DNA of 64,000 nucleotides from CAZNNH01 sp964574335 (GTDB taxonomy: Bacteria > Acidobacteriota > Vicinamibacteria > Fen-336), in contig CAZNNH010000013.1 in the NCBI GenBank assembly GCA_964574335.1, forward strand, positions 4,647 to 68,646, read 5' to 3'. Made by a program: the position numbers and the translations under genes. This document shows, piece after piece, positions 1 through 8,025 of this stretch (its first letter is position 1; every line of letters begins with the position of its first letter). Under the pieces are notes generated by a model that was given only the letters and a program-made list of their open reading frames with translations, did not search any database and was not told the DNA's origin.

Positions 1-304
1 CCGCGGCACATCCCTCGACCACCCGAGCCAGGCGATCGAGCAGCGCCTGCCTGTTCCCGGCCTCCGGCCCGGCCGTGAACTCGCGGCTCCGATGCCGCTG
101 GTAGGCCTGCCCTCCCAGAGAAGCCAGGATCCACTGCGACATGTTCCCGCACAGGTGGAGGACCTGATTGCCCACGCTGTTGGAGCGCTGGTTGGGACGC
201 CACCACACCTGCTCCTCGGTGAGCAGCCCCAGGCAGGCCACGATCTTGCGGTGGTTCTTGTCAAGCGTCTGCAACATCTCCTCGATGAACCTCGCCTCAC
301 TCAT
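1..304 (-). CDS. DinB/DUF1572-like protein, 3' end outside window
   Basis: The 5' 101 codons of a gene that continues past the left edge. It starts with ATG at 304 behind a strong GGGAGGAG ribosome site. The protein opens MSEARFIEEMLQTLDKNH and has a helical pattern with VWWRPN and GNQVLHLCGNMSQWI, as in DinB-like four-helix proteins of the DUF1572 type. Those proteins bind a metal through histidines and are often thiol-dependent transferases of unknown substrate. No function can be assigned here. It is transcribed in the same direction as the biosynthetic wing that ends at 395, but 90 bp separate the two, so operon membership is uncertain. Confidence 0.7.
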   Translation of the reverse strand, partial: MSEARFIEEMLQTLDKNHRKIVACLGLLTEEQVWWRPNQRSNSVGNQVLHLCGNMSQWILASLGGQAYQRHRSREFTAGPEAGNRQALLDRLARVVEGCAA

Positions 305-394
305 CGACTCTCCTCCCGTGCGCCCGCTAGGTTAGCGGAACCCGCCCAGCGGGGGAAGCGGCGCCGAGCCGGGAAGCCGGGAGGCGACCCCGGC

Positions 395-2011
395 TCAGCA
401 GGAGGATGCCTTGGGCGGGAACGGCCAGCGGAACCCCAGCTTGCGGCGGATCAGCGACGAGCGGGTGTCGGCGAAGGGGTCGTCGGAGGTCCCGAAGACG
501 GGGTGGTAGCTGCGCCTCGGCGGCAGCCCGGCGACCTCGATCCCGAAGTCGTTGAGCTGCAGGTACTGGCGCATCTGGATCTTGTAGCGCCCCTCGATGC
601 CGAAGAGAAGCTCCAGCAGGCGCTCGTTGAGCCAGACCAGGTGGCGGAAGCCGTACTCCCAGAGGTAGCAGTAGCCCTTCAGGTACTTCCAGTCGGCCCG
701 GGTCGGCCGCCACATCCCGATGACGTCCCGGCGGGTCTTCCAGCGCACGAAGGAGAGCCGCTCCGGCGAGAGGTGCTCGGTCCGCACGTTGGCGAAGTAG
801 CCGTCGTACCAGCGAAAGTCGTCGAGGTTGGCGACCAGGTTCGAGGCCAGCATCTCCTCCCGCAGGCCAGTCTTGGGATAGGGGGTCAGGAGCTGGTCCA
901 TCACGCTGGTGATCCCGAGGTCGCGGATGAACTGGTAGTTCTCGCGGATGCTCTGCGGGTCGTCGTGGGGCAGGCCATTGATCAGGCCGGCGATCACGGT
1001 GACGTCCTGGCTCTGCAGCTCGGCCACGCCCTTGCGGATCGACTCGACCGTGTTCGGCTTGTGCATCGAGCGTAGGCTCTTGGTGGAGACGTTCTCGATG
1101 CCGAGGAAGACCGACACGAAGCCGGCCTCCACCATCTTCTTGGCGATGCCCGGCCGGTTGGCAAAGCCGATCGGGCTGGCCTGGGTGGTGAAGACGAGGT
1201 CCTTCAGCCCGAGCCGGATCACGCCGTCGAGCAGCTCCTCGAAGCGGTCCATGTCCAGGGTGATGTTGTCGTCGGTGCAGAGGATGTGCCGGGCCCCGTG
1301 GCGGTAGGCGTCCTCGATGTCCAGAAGCACCCGGTCGAGCGGGAAGAGCCGGAAGGACCTGCCGTACATCTCGCGGATGCTGCAGAAGTTGCACTGGTGC
1401 AGGCAGCCTCGGGAGGTCTCGATGGCGTCGGCGCGGCGGAAGTACATGTGGAAGCCGCGGAGAAGCCGCTTGTCGCGGGCCGGGATCCGGACCCGGCCGA
1501 GGTCCTCGAGCGGCCGCGGCTCGTTGTGCACGAACGCGCCGTTTCTCCGGAAGGACAGGCCGAGCACCTGCTCCAGCCCTCCTCCCCCGGCCTCGACGCA
1601 GTCGAGCAGCTCGCCGAAGGCGAAGTCCCCTTCGCCCCGCAGCAGGAAGTCCCAGAAGGGCGCCTCCTTTCCCTCCCCGATCTCCCGGCAGAAGAGGGTG
1701 GCGTGGTATCCGCCCAGCACGGTCAGGATCTCCGGGTCGAACCGCTTGGCGAGGGCCGCGAAGCGCAGGGCGGTGTCGTACTGGAAGGTCATGGCCGAGA
1801 AGCCGACCACGCGCGGCCGCAAGCGCTGCAGCGTCTCGAGGAACCGCCTGGGGGCCTGGCGCCGCCAGACCACCATGTCGGCGACCCGCACGTCGTGCCG
1901 GTCGGTCTGGGCGGCGATCGTGGAGAGCGCCACGCTCGGCGGCTCCCACTGACGCCGCGGCACCCAAGGAGAGGCCGCAGGACTCTGCGCCAGAAGCGCC
2001 CTCACGCCCAT
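395..2011 (-). CDS. B12-binding-type radical SAM enzyme (minus wing, last gene)
   Basis: 538 aa. The N-terminal ~150 residues have the Rossmann-like layout of cobalamin-binding domains (VVGFSAMTFQYDT, ILTVLGGYHATLF). The radical SAM core follows, with its 4Fe-4S motif CLHQCNFC (Cys203, Cys207, Cys210) and a downstream TDDNITLDMDRF segment. The family cleaves S-adenosylmethionine to a 5'-deoxyadenosyl radical. B12-binding members methylate or rearrange unactivated carbons, but the substrate is not visible. The ATG at 2011 is chosen because GGGAGC lies just upstream. A longer open frame in the same phase runs back over the esterase gene but looks like antisense composition. It is the last gene of the minus wing, 40 bp after the esterase, so it probably acts late or on the finished product. 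Confidence 0.85.
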   Translation of the reverse strand: MGVRALLAQSPAASPWVPRRQWEPPSVALSTIAAQTDRHDVRVADMVVWRRQAPRRFLETLQRLRPRVVGFSAMTFQYDTALRFAALAKRFDPEILTVLGGYHATLFCREIGEGKEAPFWDFLLRGEGDFAFGELLDCVEAGGGGLEQVLGLSFRRNGAFVHNEPRPLEDLGRVRIPARDKRLLRGFHMYFRRADAIETSRGCLHQCNFCSIREMYGRSFRLFPLDRVLLDIEDAYRHGARHILCTDDNITLDMDRFEELLDGVIRLGLKDLVFTTQASPIGFANRPGIAKKMVEAGFVSVFLGIENVSTKSLRSMHKPNTVESIRKGVAELQSQDVTVIAGLINGLPHDDPQSIRENYQFIRDLGITSVMDQLLTPYPKTGLREEMLASNLVANLDDFRWYDGYFANVRTEHLSPERLSFVRWKTRRDVIGMWRPTRADWKYLKGYCYLWEYGFRHLVWLNERLLELLFGIEGRYKIQMRQYLQLNDFGIEVAGLPPRRSYHPVFGTSDDPFADTRSSLIRRKLGFRWPFPPKASSC

Positions 2012-2051
2012 CAGCTCCCGCTCCCTCGGCCGGCCGTCGCCGGCCCGCCCC

Positions 2052-2957
2052 CTACCGCTCCGCTCCGTCGCCGGTGCCGAGATGGAACCGCAGCATCGGC
2101 TCGAGGATCGACGACCAGTAGGCCCAGGTGTGTCCACCCGGCCCCGTCCGCCACTCGTGCTCGATGCCCAGCTCGGTGAGCCGCTGGTGCAGCTCGAGCA
2201 TGGTCTCGAAGAACCGGTCCCCGGTACCGCAGCCGAGCAGCAGCCTCGGCACCGGCCCGGGCGCCACGATCGTCTGCTTCCCCCGGCCTCGCGGGTCCAA
2301 GCTCCCCGGCGGAGGCGGCTTCGTGGGCCAGAACGTCCAGTCCTTGTCGTAGAACGAGCTCCACACGCTGGCGGCCCCGAACCGCCCACTGTAGCGGCGG
2401 GCCACGTCGAGGGCGACGTACCCACCGAACGAGAACCCGGCGATCGACCAGTGGTCCCGGTCCTCCGGGATGTGATACCGCGACGAGACGAGAGAGGCGA
2501 CCTCGGTGGCCACCAGCTCCAGGCTCTGGTTGAACGGGAACCGCTCGGAGTGGCGCCTGAAGTAGCTGGAGAAGCGGATGTCGGGGAGGACCACCACCGC
2601 CCGGCGCACCTTGCCGGCGGCGAGCAGCCGGGCGTAGACCTGGTCGACCTTCAGGTGCCGGAGCAGGTCCTCGGGGCGGTCCCGCCAGCCGTGGTTGAGG
2701 ATGAAGACGTCGCGGATGGCTTCGTCGCCGGCCGGGACCAGGGCCAGGAAGAAGCGGGGCTCATCGAGCTCGGCGGAGCGGAAGCGCACCCGGTCGAGGT
2801 ACAGCGGAGGCCCGGTCACCAGGCGGGTCGCGGAGACGCCGTCGGGAGGCAGCGGGTCGAGCTCCCAGGGCTCGTGGCGGAGCCCGGTGCAGGCCATGCT
2901 CAGGGTGACCAGGCCAACCACCGCGAGCCGCTTCGGGCAGGGCCGGGGGGACCTCAA
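2052..2957 (-). CDS. Esterase-like lipoprotein (alpha/beta hydrolase)
   Basis: 301 aa. The proposed start is TTG at 2957, overlapping the carrier-protein stop in a TTGA arrangement. This start gives a short basic N-terminus, a hydrophobic stretch and a lipobox LSMAC ending at about residue 23, so the protein should be lipid-anchored outside the cytoplasm. The rest resembles the putative esterase family (esterase D/enterochelin esterase): FILNHGWRDRPEDLL, a nucleophile elbow GFSFGG, and a C-terminal GGHTWAYW supplying the likely catalytic His. In context it could release, trim or transfer an acyl product at the envelope. The substrate is unknown. Without the TTG start the lipobox would be lost, so the start matters for localisation. 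Confidence 0.8.
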   Translation of the reverse strand: MRSPRPCPKRLAVVGLVTLSMACTGLRHEPWELDPLPPDGVSATRLVTGPPLYLDRVRFRSAELDEPRFFLALVPAGDEAIRDVFILNHGWRDRPEDLLRHLKVDQVYARLLAAGKVRRAVVVLPDIRFSSYFRRHSERFPFNQSLELVATEVASLVSSRYHIPEDRDHWSIAGFSFGGYVALDVARRYSGRFGAASVWSSFYDKDWTFWPTKPPPPGSLDPRGRGKQTIVAPGPVPRLLLGCGTGDRFFETMLELHQRLTELGIEHEWRTGPGGHTWAYWSSILEPMLRFHLGTGDGAER

Positions 2958-3244
2958 GCCTCGGCGGCCTCCCCAGCCCGCTTCTTGGCCAGCTTCTCGC
3001 GCACCAGGCCCTCGATGCGGTCGATGGTCTCGAGCCGTCGCCGGTCGAGGTCCTGGGCCTCGAACTCGATCCTGAAGCGACCCTCGAGGAACAGCACCAG
3101 CTCGAGCACCGCGATCGAGTCCAGGATCCCGTAGGCGGCCAGCGGCGTCTCGTCGGTGAGGGCGCCGGGCGCGCGCAGGATGGGGCTGGTCTGGATGTAG
3201 TCGCGAAGCACGGCCTTGATGTCGTCGTCGTCGTCGTCGCTCAC
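2954..3244 (-). CDS. Acyl/peptidyl carrier protein 1
   Basis: 96 aa, small and acidic (it opens with a run of Asp), with the 4'-phosphopantetheine site LDSIAVLEL, modified Ser about residue 43. The segments before and after follow the four-helix carrier-protein pattern. The gene starts 13 bp after the adenylation enzyme stop at 3257 and overlaps the esterase by 4 bp. The adjacency suggests it is the cognate carrier loaded by that enzyme. The Ala/Glu/Lys-rich tail (KKRAGEAAEA) is probably disordered. Confidence 0.9.
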   Translation of the reverse strand: MSDDDDDDIKAVLRDYIQTSPILRAPGALTDETPLAAYGILDSIAVLELVLFLEGRFRIEFEAQDLDRRRLETIDRIEGLVREKLAKKRAGEAAEA

Positions 3245-3256
3245 AAGAGGCTCCGG

Positions 3257-4753
3257 TCAAAGCTTCGAAAGGGCGGCATAGTCGATCTTACCGCGGTTCC
3301 CCCGGGGCATCTCTTCGAGGACCAGGAAGCGGTCCGGGATCATGTAGGGCGGCAGCCGGCGGGCGCAGTGGGCACGCAGATCGAGCTCGCTCGGGGCCAC
3401 CTCGCCCCGCCGGGTCAGGAACGCCGACACAAGCCCCGCACCCTCGGAAGGCCCGACCACGGCGACCTCGGACAGCTCGGGGTGGCTCCCGAGCGCCGCC
3501 TCGATCTCGCCCAGCTCGATCCGGTAGCCCCGGCGTTTCACCTGTCGGTCGGCGCGCCCGACGAACGACAGCTCTCCGTCCGGCCCCACCGCCACCCGGT
3601 CGCCGGTGCGGTAGAAGCGGTGGCGTCCTCCCCCCTCGTCGACGTCCACGAAGGCCCTCCCCGTTTCCTCTGGCCGCCCCCAGTAGCCGGCCATCAGCGT
3701 CTCGCCGCCCGCCAGCAGCAGAGAGGTGGCGGGGTGGTCCTCGCTCTCGAGGCGGAGGCGCGCGTAGGGGCAGGGCTTCCCGATCGGCACCGGCCGGGCG
3801 GGATCGACCACCGGCGGCAGGCGGTGGAAGCTCACCACGTTGGTCTCGGTGGGGCCGTAGAGGTTGTACAGCTCGGCCTGCGGGTGGCTGGCCCGAAGGC
3901 GGGCCGCCTCCCGGGCCGGCATCACCTCCCCGGCGAACAGGATCACCCGCAGCCCCGAGAGCGGGTCGCGCTCCAGGCCGGCCTTGTCCATCATGCGGAC
4001 CAGCAGCGACGGGACCGAGTACCAGACCGTCGCCCGCTTCTCGCGACACAGCGAGAGCAGGAGACGCGGCACCCAGGCGGCCGCCCGTGGCGCGATCAGG
4101 CAGGTCGCCGCGCAACGGGCGACGCTCAGCACGTCGAGGGTCGAGAGGTCGAAGCTCAGCGGCGACGGGCAGGCGATGCGGTCTTCGGGTCCCAGACCGA
4201 ACTGGGACGCCGACCAGTCGACGAACGCCCCGACCGCTCGGTGCGAGATCGTCACCCCTTTCGGCACGCCGGTCGACCCGGAGGTGAACAGGATCAAGGC
4301 CGGGTCCTCCGGGTCCCCTTCCGCTCCCGCCGCCCCCGACGGCGGTGGGACGGAGATCGCGTCCGCCCAGGGGTGGGAGGCTCCCGAGCGGCGGTCGAGA
4401 AGCTGCGGCGGTGCCCCAGCCTCGGCGTCCGCCACCAGAAGCCGAGCTCCGCATTCGTCCAGCACGGTCTCGATCCTGCCGCGCGGCCAGTCGGGCTGGA
4501 CCGGCACGTAGACCCCGCCCGCCATCAGCGTCCCGAAGATGGCGGTGACGGCCTCGGTCGTCTTCTCCATCACCAGGCCGACCCGCCCTCCCGGCTCCAG
4601 GCCGAGCTCGCGAAAGGCGACCGCCAACGAGCGGGCCCGTTGGTACAGCTCGCCCAGGCAGACCGTGCGGTCGCCTTCCACCACCGCCGGCTGGTCCGGG
4701 TGGCGCTCGGCCGAGCGGCGCAGCCACTCGTGCAGCAGCTCAGCTCCGGGCAA
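3257..4753 (-). CDS. AMP-forming adenylation enzyme (NRPS A-domain/DltA-like)
   Basis: 498 aa stand-alone adenylation enzyme. Visible core motifs: LFTSGSTGVPKG (about 155-166), FDLS (201-204), YGPTETN (299-305), YRTGDRV, GRADRQVKRRGYRIELGEIE and GKIDY near the end, so all catalytic motifs are present. It should activate a carboxylic acid as the acyl-AMP and load it on a carrier protein, most likely the one encoded directly downstream. An Asp in the FD motif is the residue that in amino-acid-activating A-domains and DltA contacts the alpha-amino group. This hints at an amino-acid substrate rather than an aryl or fatty acid, which is inference. It overlaps the KASIII-like gene by 14 bp. Confidence 0.88.
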   Translation of the reverse strand: MPGAELLHEWLRRSAERHPDQPAVVEGDRTVCLGELYQRARSLAVAFRELGLEPGGRVGLVMEKTTEAVTAIFGTLMAGGVYVPVQPDWPRGRIETVLDECGARLLVADAEAGAPPQLLDRRSGASHPWADAISVPPPSGAAGAEGDPEDPALILFTSGSTGVPKGVTISHRAVGAFVDWSASQFGLGPEDRIACPSPLSFDLSTLDVLSVARCAATCLIAPRAAAWVPRLLLSLCREKRATVWYSVPSLLVRMMDKAGLERDPLSGLRVILFAGEVMPAREAARLRASHPQAELYNLYGPTETNVVSFHRLPPVVDPARPVPIGKPCPYARLRLESEDHPATSLLLAGGETLMAGYWGRPEETGRAFVDVDEGGGRHRFYRTGDRVAVGPDGELSFVGRADRQVKRRGYRIELGEIEAALGSHPELSEVAVVGPSEGAGLVSAFLTRRGEVAPSELDLRAHCARRLPPYMIPDRFLVLEEMPRGNRGKIDYAALSKL

Positions 4754-5744
4754 GCGTCACCCCCCAGGTGAAGCCGATGCCGGCCGAGGCGAAGAGCAGC
4801 CACTGACCGGGACGGACCAGCCCCTCCCTCCGGAGGTCGGTGTAGTTCAGCACCAGATCGCTGGCGAAGGTGTGCCCGTGCTCCCGCATCGAGGTCCGGG
4901 GCTCCTTGCCGGGAGGGATCCCGAGGGCCCGCACGAAGCCTCGGCGGTCGCTGCCGCTCAGGTTCGAGTAGACGAAGTGGTCGACGTCCTCTAGCCTCAA
5001 CCCGGCCCCCGCCAGCACCTTGTGCACCAGCCGGTGGAAGTGCAGGTAGTAGACGGGCATCACCGCCCGCTCCACCTGCTGCGGGTCGACCCGCAGCTCG
5101 AGCCCGCCGTGCTCGCCCCGCTCCATGGTGATGACCCCGTGCAGGTGGCCGAGGGTGAGGACCTCGGTGGCCACCACCTCCGGCCCTCCGCCGTCCTCGC
5201 CGCTGCCCAGCACCACCGCGCTGCCGGCGTCCCCCTGCACGGTGATGGGAAACAGCGACCGGCTGCCAGGGGGCGGGCTGTCGGCCGCCACCAGCAACGC
5301 CACCTCGAGCCGGGGGTCGCAGCGCATCAACGCCGAGGCCTGTTTGAGCGCGAGGTGGAAGCCGGCGCAGCCGCCGAACTTGAAGCTCAGGTTGAGGGAG
5401 TCCTCGGCGCCCAGGTCGGACGAGAGCCGGTGCGCCAGCGGAGCGGAGACGAAGGCCTCCCCCGGGAGCGTGCTGAAGTCCACGATCAGGTCGACACGGT
5501 CGCCGGGCAACCCCGCCTCGGCCAGGGCGGCTCGCGCCGAGCCGAGCATGAGCTGGTATGGCTCCCGGGGGCCGCAGCACCTGACCCGCTCGATGCCCAG
5601 CTCGCCCACCGCGCGGGCCCGCGCCTGGGGGCTGACGGCGGCCAGCGCGGCCTCGACCCGCGGCCTCTCCCGCGCCATCACGGACTCGACGGTCTCAACC
5701 GTGGCTGGAAGCTCGTAGGCGGTGGCCAGAAGACGCAGCGTCAC
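4740..5744 (-). CDS. KASIII-like (FabH-like) condensing enzyme with altered triad
   Basis: 334 aa, thiolase fold of the FabH/3-oxoacyl-ACP synthase III type. The nucleophile Cys is in FKFGGCAGFH (Cys126). Where FabH has a His in a HQAN motif this protein reads VYSNLSG (about 258-264). Where FabH has Asn in GNTSAAS it reads HGHTFASD (His291). So the classical Cys-His-Asn triad is not conserved, although the nucleophile is. It could prime the chain with an unusual acyl group, act as an acyltransferase, or condense by a Cys-His arrangement. The GTG start at 5744 overlaps the preceding stop by 4 bp (GTGA), and it overlaps the adenylation gene by 14 bp. Confidence 0.82.
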   Translation of the reverse strand: MTLRLLATAYELPATVETVESVMARERPRVEAALAAVSPQARARAVGELGIERVRCCGPREPYQLMLGSARAALAEAGLPGDRVDLIVDFSTLPGEAFVSAPLAHRLSSDLGAEDSLNLSFKFGGCAGFHLALKQASALMRCDPRLEVALLVAADSPPPGSRSLFPITVQGDAGSAVVLGSGEDGGGPEVVATEVLTLGHLHGVITMERGEHGGLELRVDPQQVERAVMPVYYLHFHRLVHKVLAGAGLRLEDVDHFVYSNLSGSDRRGFVRALGIPPGKEPRTSMREHGHTFASDLVLNYTDLRREGLVRPGQWLLFASAGIGFTWGVTLARS

Positions 5745-6814
5745 CGCCCCTCCAGCCGCGTCATCAGGAGGGCGGCCACCTGACCGTGAGGGTCGCCCGG
5801 TCCCGCCACCAGCACACCCGTCTCGTCGGCGTTCCCCAGGTGGGCCAGGGCCACGCCGAGCTGGAGCAGGCCGCTGCCACCGAAGTCGCCGAGCTCGACG
5901 CCTTTCCGGTGGTGCAGGCCCGCCGCCTCGGCCATCCAGGACGGACCGCAGGCGGCGGCGGCCACCAGCAGGACCCGGTGGGGCGGCAGCGCCCCCAGCA
6001 TCCGCCGGAGCAACGAATGGGTCTCCCCGGCCCTGGCCGGACGCGGCCCCACCCAGGCAGCGTGGTAGCGGCCGTGGGCCCGAGCGCCTCGGGCCTCGGC
6101 CAGGTCGCGCCGCTCCAAGAGACAGGCCACCAGGCCTTCGCCCGGCACGATCCTGCGCCGGCCCGCCGGGCTCGCGCCCGCGATGCCATCGGCACACCCG
6201 GGGGCCAGCAGCCCGGCCGCCTGGTACCACTCGAACACCGGGCGGGTGAGCACGTCGCCGGCCGCCACCAGGGCACGGTCGGCCTCGCCCGCCTGCAGCA
6301 GGCTCACCGCCTGCAAGATCGCCGCCTCCCCCGAGACCGCGCCGGCGCTGAGGGTGAGGTTGGGCCCACGGATCCCGAGATGGCGCGCCAGGTGGGAGGC
6401 GGGCAGGTTCGACAGCGTCTCCGGGAACAGGATCGGCGGGGCCTGCGAGGCGTTGGTCGCCAGCGTGCCGAGAAACTCCTCGGTCAGGTCCAGGCAGCCG
6501 AAGGCGGTCCCGGCCACCACCGCGGTGCGGTCCCGCTCGAGGGCCCCCTCCTCCAGGCCGGCGTCCTGCAGCGCCAGCTTGCCGCAGAGCAGCGCCCACA
6601 CCGACAACCGGTCCATCCGGCGGGTCTTCAGGCCCGGCACCAGGTCGGTGGGCCGGAACGGCGGGACCAGGTAGGCGCGGCGCGCTCCCGGGGTGGGCCA
6701 GCGCTCGATCCGCCCGGGCTCGCCCGACACGTCGAGAGCGGGCAAGCCACGGCGGGGTCCGTGAGCGCTTACGGAGGCGAAGCCGGTCAGGAGAACGTCG
6801 GGAGACACGGTCAC
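5741..6814 (-). CDS. Ketosynthase-like protein lacking catalytic residues (chain-length-factor-like)
   Basis: 357 aa, beta-ketoacyl-synthase fold but degenerate at every catalytic position. The nucleophile region reads TLSAGAVSGE (Ala159 in place of Cys). The HGTGT segment is replaced by AAACGPSW, and the GHTLGAAG segment by DFGGSGLLQL. In type II PKS and aryl-polyene systems such a protein pairs with an active ketosynthase and sets chain length, and the active partner is the adjacent upstream gene. The GTG start at 6814 overlaps that gene's stop by 4 bp, which supports one-to-one translation of the pair. Cytoplasmic. Confidence 0.82.
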   Translation of the reverse strand: MTVSPDVLLTGFASVSAHGPRRGLPALDVSGEPGRIERWPTPGARRAYLVPPFRPTDLVPGLKTRRMDRLSVWALLCGKLALQDAGLEEGALERDRTAVVAGTAFGCLDLTEEFLGTLATNASQAPPILFPETLSNLPASHLARHLGIRGPNLTLSAGAVSGEAAILQAVSLLQAGEADRALVAAGDVLTRPVFEWYQAAGLLAPGCADGIAGASPAGRRRIVPGEGLVACLLERRDLAEARGARAHGRYHAAWVGPRPARAGETHSLLRRMLGALPPHRVLLVAAAACGPSWMAEAAGLHHRKGVELGDFGGSGLLQLGVALAHLGNADETGVLVAGPGDPHGQVAALLMTRLEGR

Positions 6815-8025
6815 TCCCCCACCCGCTGCTGGAGCTGGAAGACCAGGCTGGCGTTGCTGCCGCCGAAGCCGGCCGACACGCTCATCGCCACCTCCATCGC
6901 GGACGGGCGGGGGCGGTCTCGGAGCAGCTCGACGATCGACGACACCATGGGCTGCTCGAGCCTGAGGGTGGGGAACAGCGTCCGATGGCGCAGGGCCAGC
7001 AGGGTGATCGCGGCCTCCAGCGCGCCGGCGGCCCCGAGGGTGTGGCCGATGTGGGACTTGGTCGACGAGACCGGCACCGGCTCGGTCCGGCCGGCGAACG
7101 CAAGCTCGTAGGCCTTCACCTCGGCGACGTCGTTGAGCCGGGTGCCGGTCCCGTGGGCGTTGACGTACCCGATCTGGTCCCGACCCACCCCCGCCGAGGC
7201 CATCGCCAGCTCCATGCTGAGGGCCAGGCCCCGTCCCTCCTCGTCCGGTGCGGTCGGGTGGAAGGCGTCGTTGCTGAAGGCCCACCCGGTGAGCCAGCCG
7301 AGAACGGTCGCGCCGCGCGCGCGGGCATGGCCCGCTTCCTCGAGCAGCAGCATGCCGGCTCCCTCGCCGAGGTTGAGCCCGGCGCGGGTCTGGCAGAAGG
7401 GGCGGCAGGGATCGGGGTCGAGGGCCTTCAGGGCATGGAACCCTGCCAGGGTGAACGTGCTCAGGGCGTCGCTTCCGCCCGCCAGGGCGACCCGGGTCCG
7501 CCCCTCTTCGATCTGACGGGCGGCCACCGCGATGGCCATCGCCCCCGAGGCGCACGCCACGCTGATCCCGAGCCGCGGTCCGCCCAGGCCCAGGGCCGCC
7601 GCCACGCAGTCGGCCACGTGCGAGACCGGGTAGGTAGAGGCCACCCCGAGCCCGCCCCGGCGGTAGTAGCCCATGGGGTCGGAAGCGCACTCGGGACCGA
7701 TGTCGGAGAGCCCCCCGACGGTCGTCGACACGACGACGGAGCAGCCTTCGCGGTCGCCGGGCTCGATGGGCCGGATCGCCTCCTGCGCCGCCAGCACCGC
7801 CAGCCGATCCGTGCGCGACAGGCGAAGACCCGGGGGCGGCGCGACCTCCAGCGGGACCCTCACCCTCCCGACCGTCTGCGCGGTGTCGAGGGGGCTGTCC
7901 GGTTCGGACAGCGGCCCGGTGGCGGCACGCCCCTCGGACAGGCCGGCGAGCAGCGCGTCCGCCCCCAACCCGTAGGGAGAGATCGCGCCGATGCCGGTCA
8001 CCGCGACGGCGACGTGTCTGGGCAT
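6811..8025 (-). CDS. Beta-ketoacyl-ACP synthase (FabF-like), active
   Basis: 404 aa, full-length KAS I/II family. The triad is intact: Cys158 in SVACASGAM, His291 in NAHGTGT and His328 in KSHIGHTLGAAG. It should catalyse decarboxylative condensation of malonyl-ACP with the growing acyl chain. ATG at 8025 is used, with GGAGGCGAGG upstream. It overlaps the acyltransferase gene by 28 bp and the dead partner by 4 bp. With FabG, FabZ-like and two carrier proteins it makes a minimal elongation set. Absence of an enoyl reductase in the window is compatible with an unsaturated (polyene) product. Confidence 0.92.
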   Translation of the reverse strand: MPRHVAVAVTGIGAISPYGLGADALLAGLSEGRAATGPLSEPDSPLDTAQTVGRVRVPLEVAPPPGLRLSRTDRLAVLAAQEAIRPIEPGDREGCSVVVSTTVGGLSDIGPECASDPMGYYRRGGLGVASTYPVSHVADCVAAALGLGGPRLGISVACASGAMAIAVAARQIEEGRTRVALAGGSDALSTFTLAGFHALKALDPDPCRPFCQTRAGLNLGEGAGMLLLEEAGHARARGATVLGWLTGWAFSNDAFHPTAPDEEGRGLALSMELAMASAGVGRDQIGYVNAHGTGTRLNDVAEVKAYELAFAGRTEPVPVSSTKSHIGHTLGAAGALEAAITLLALRHRTLFPTLRLEQPMVSSIVELLRDRPRPSAMEVAMSVSAGFGGSNASLVFQLQQRVGE

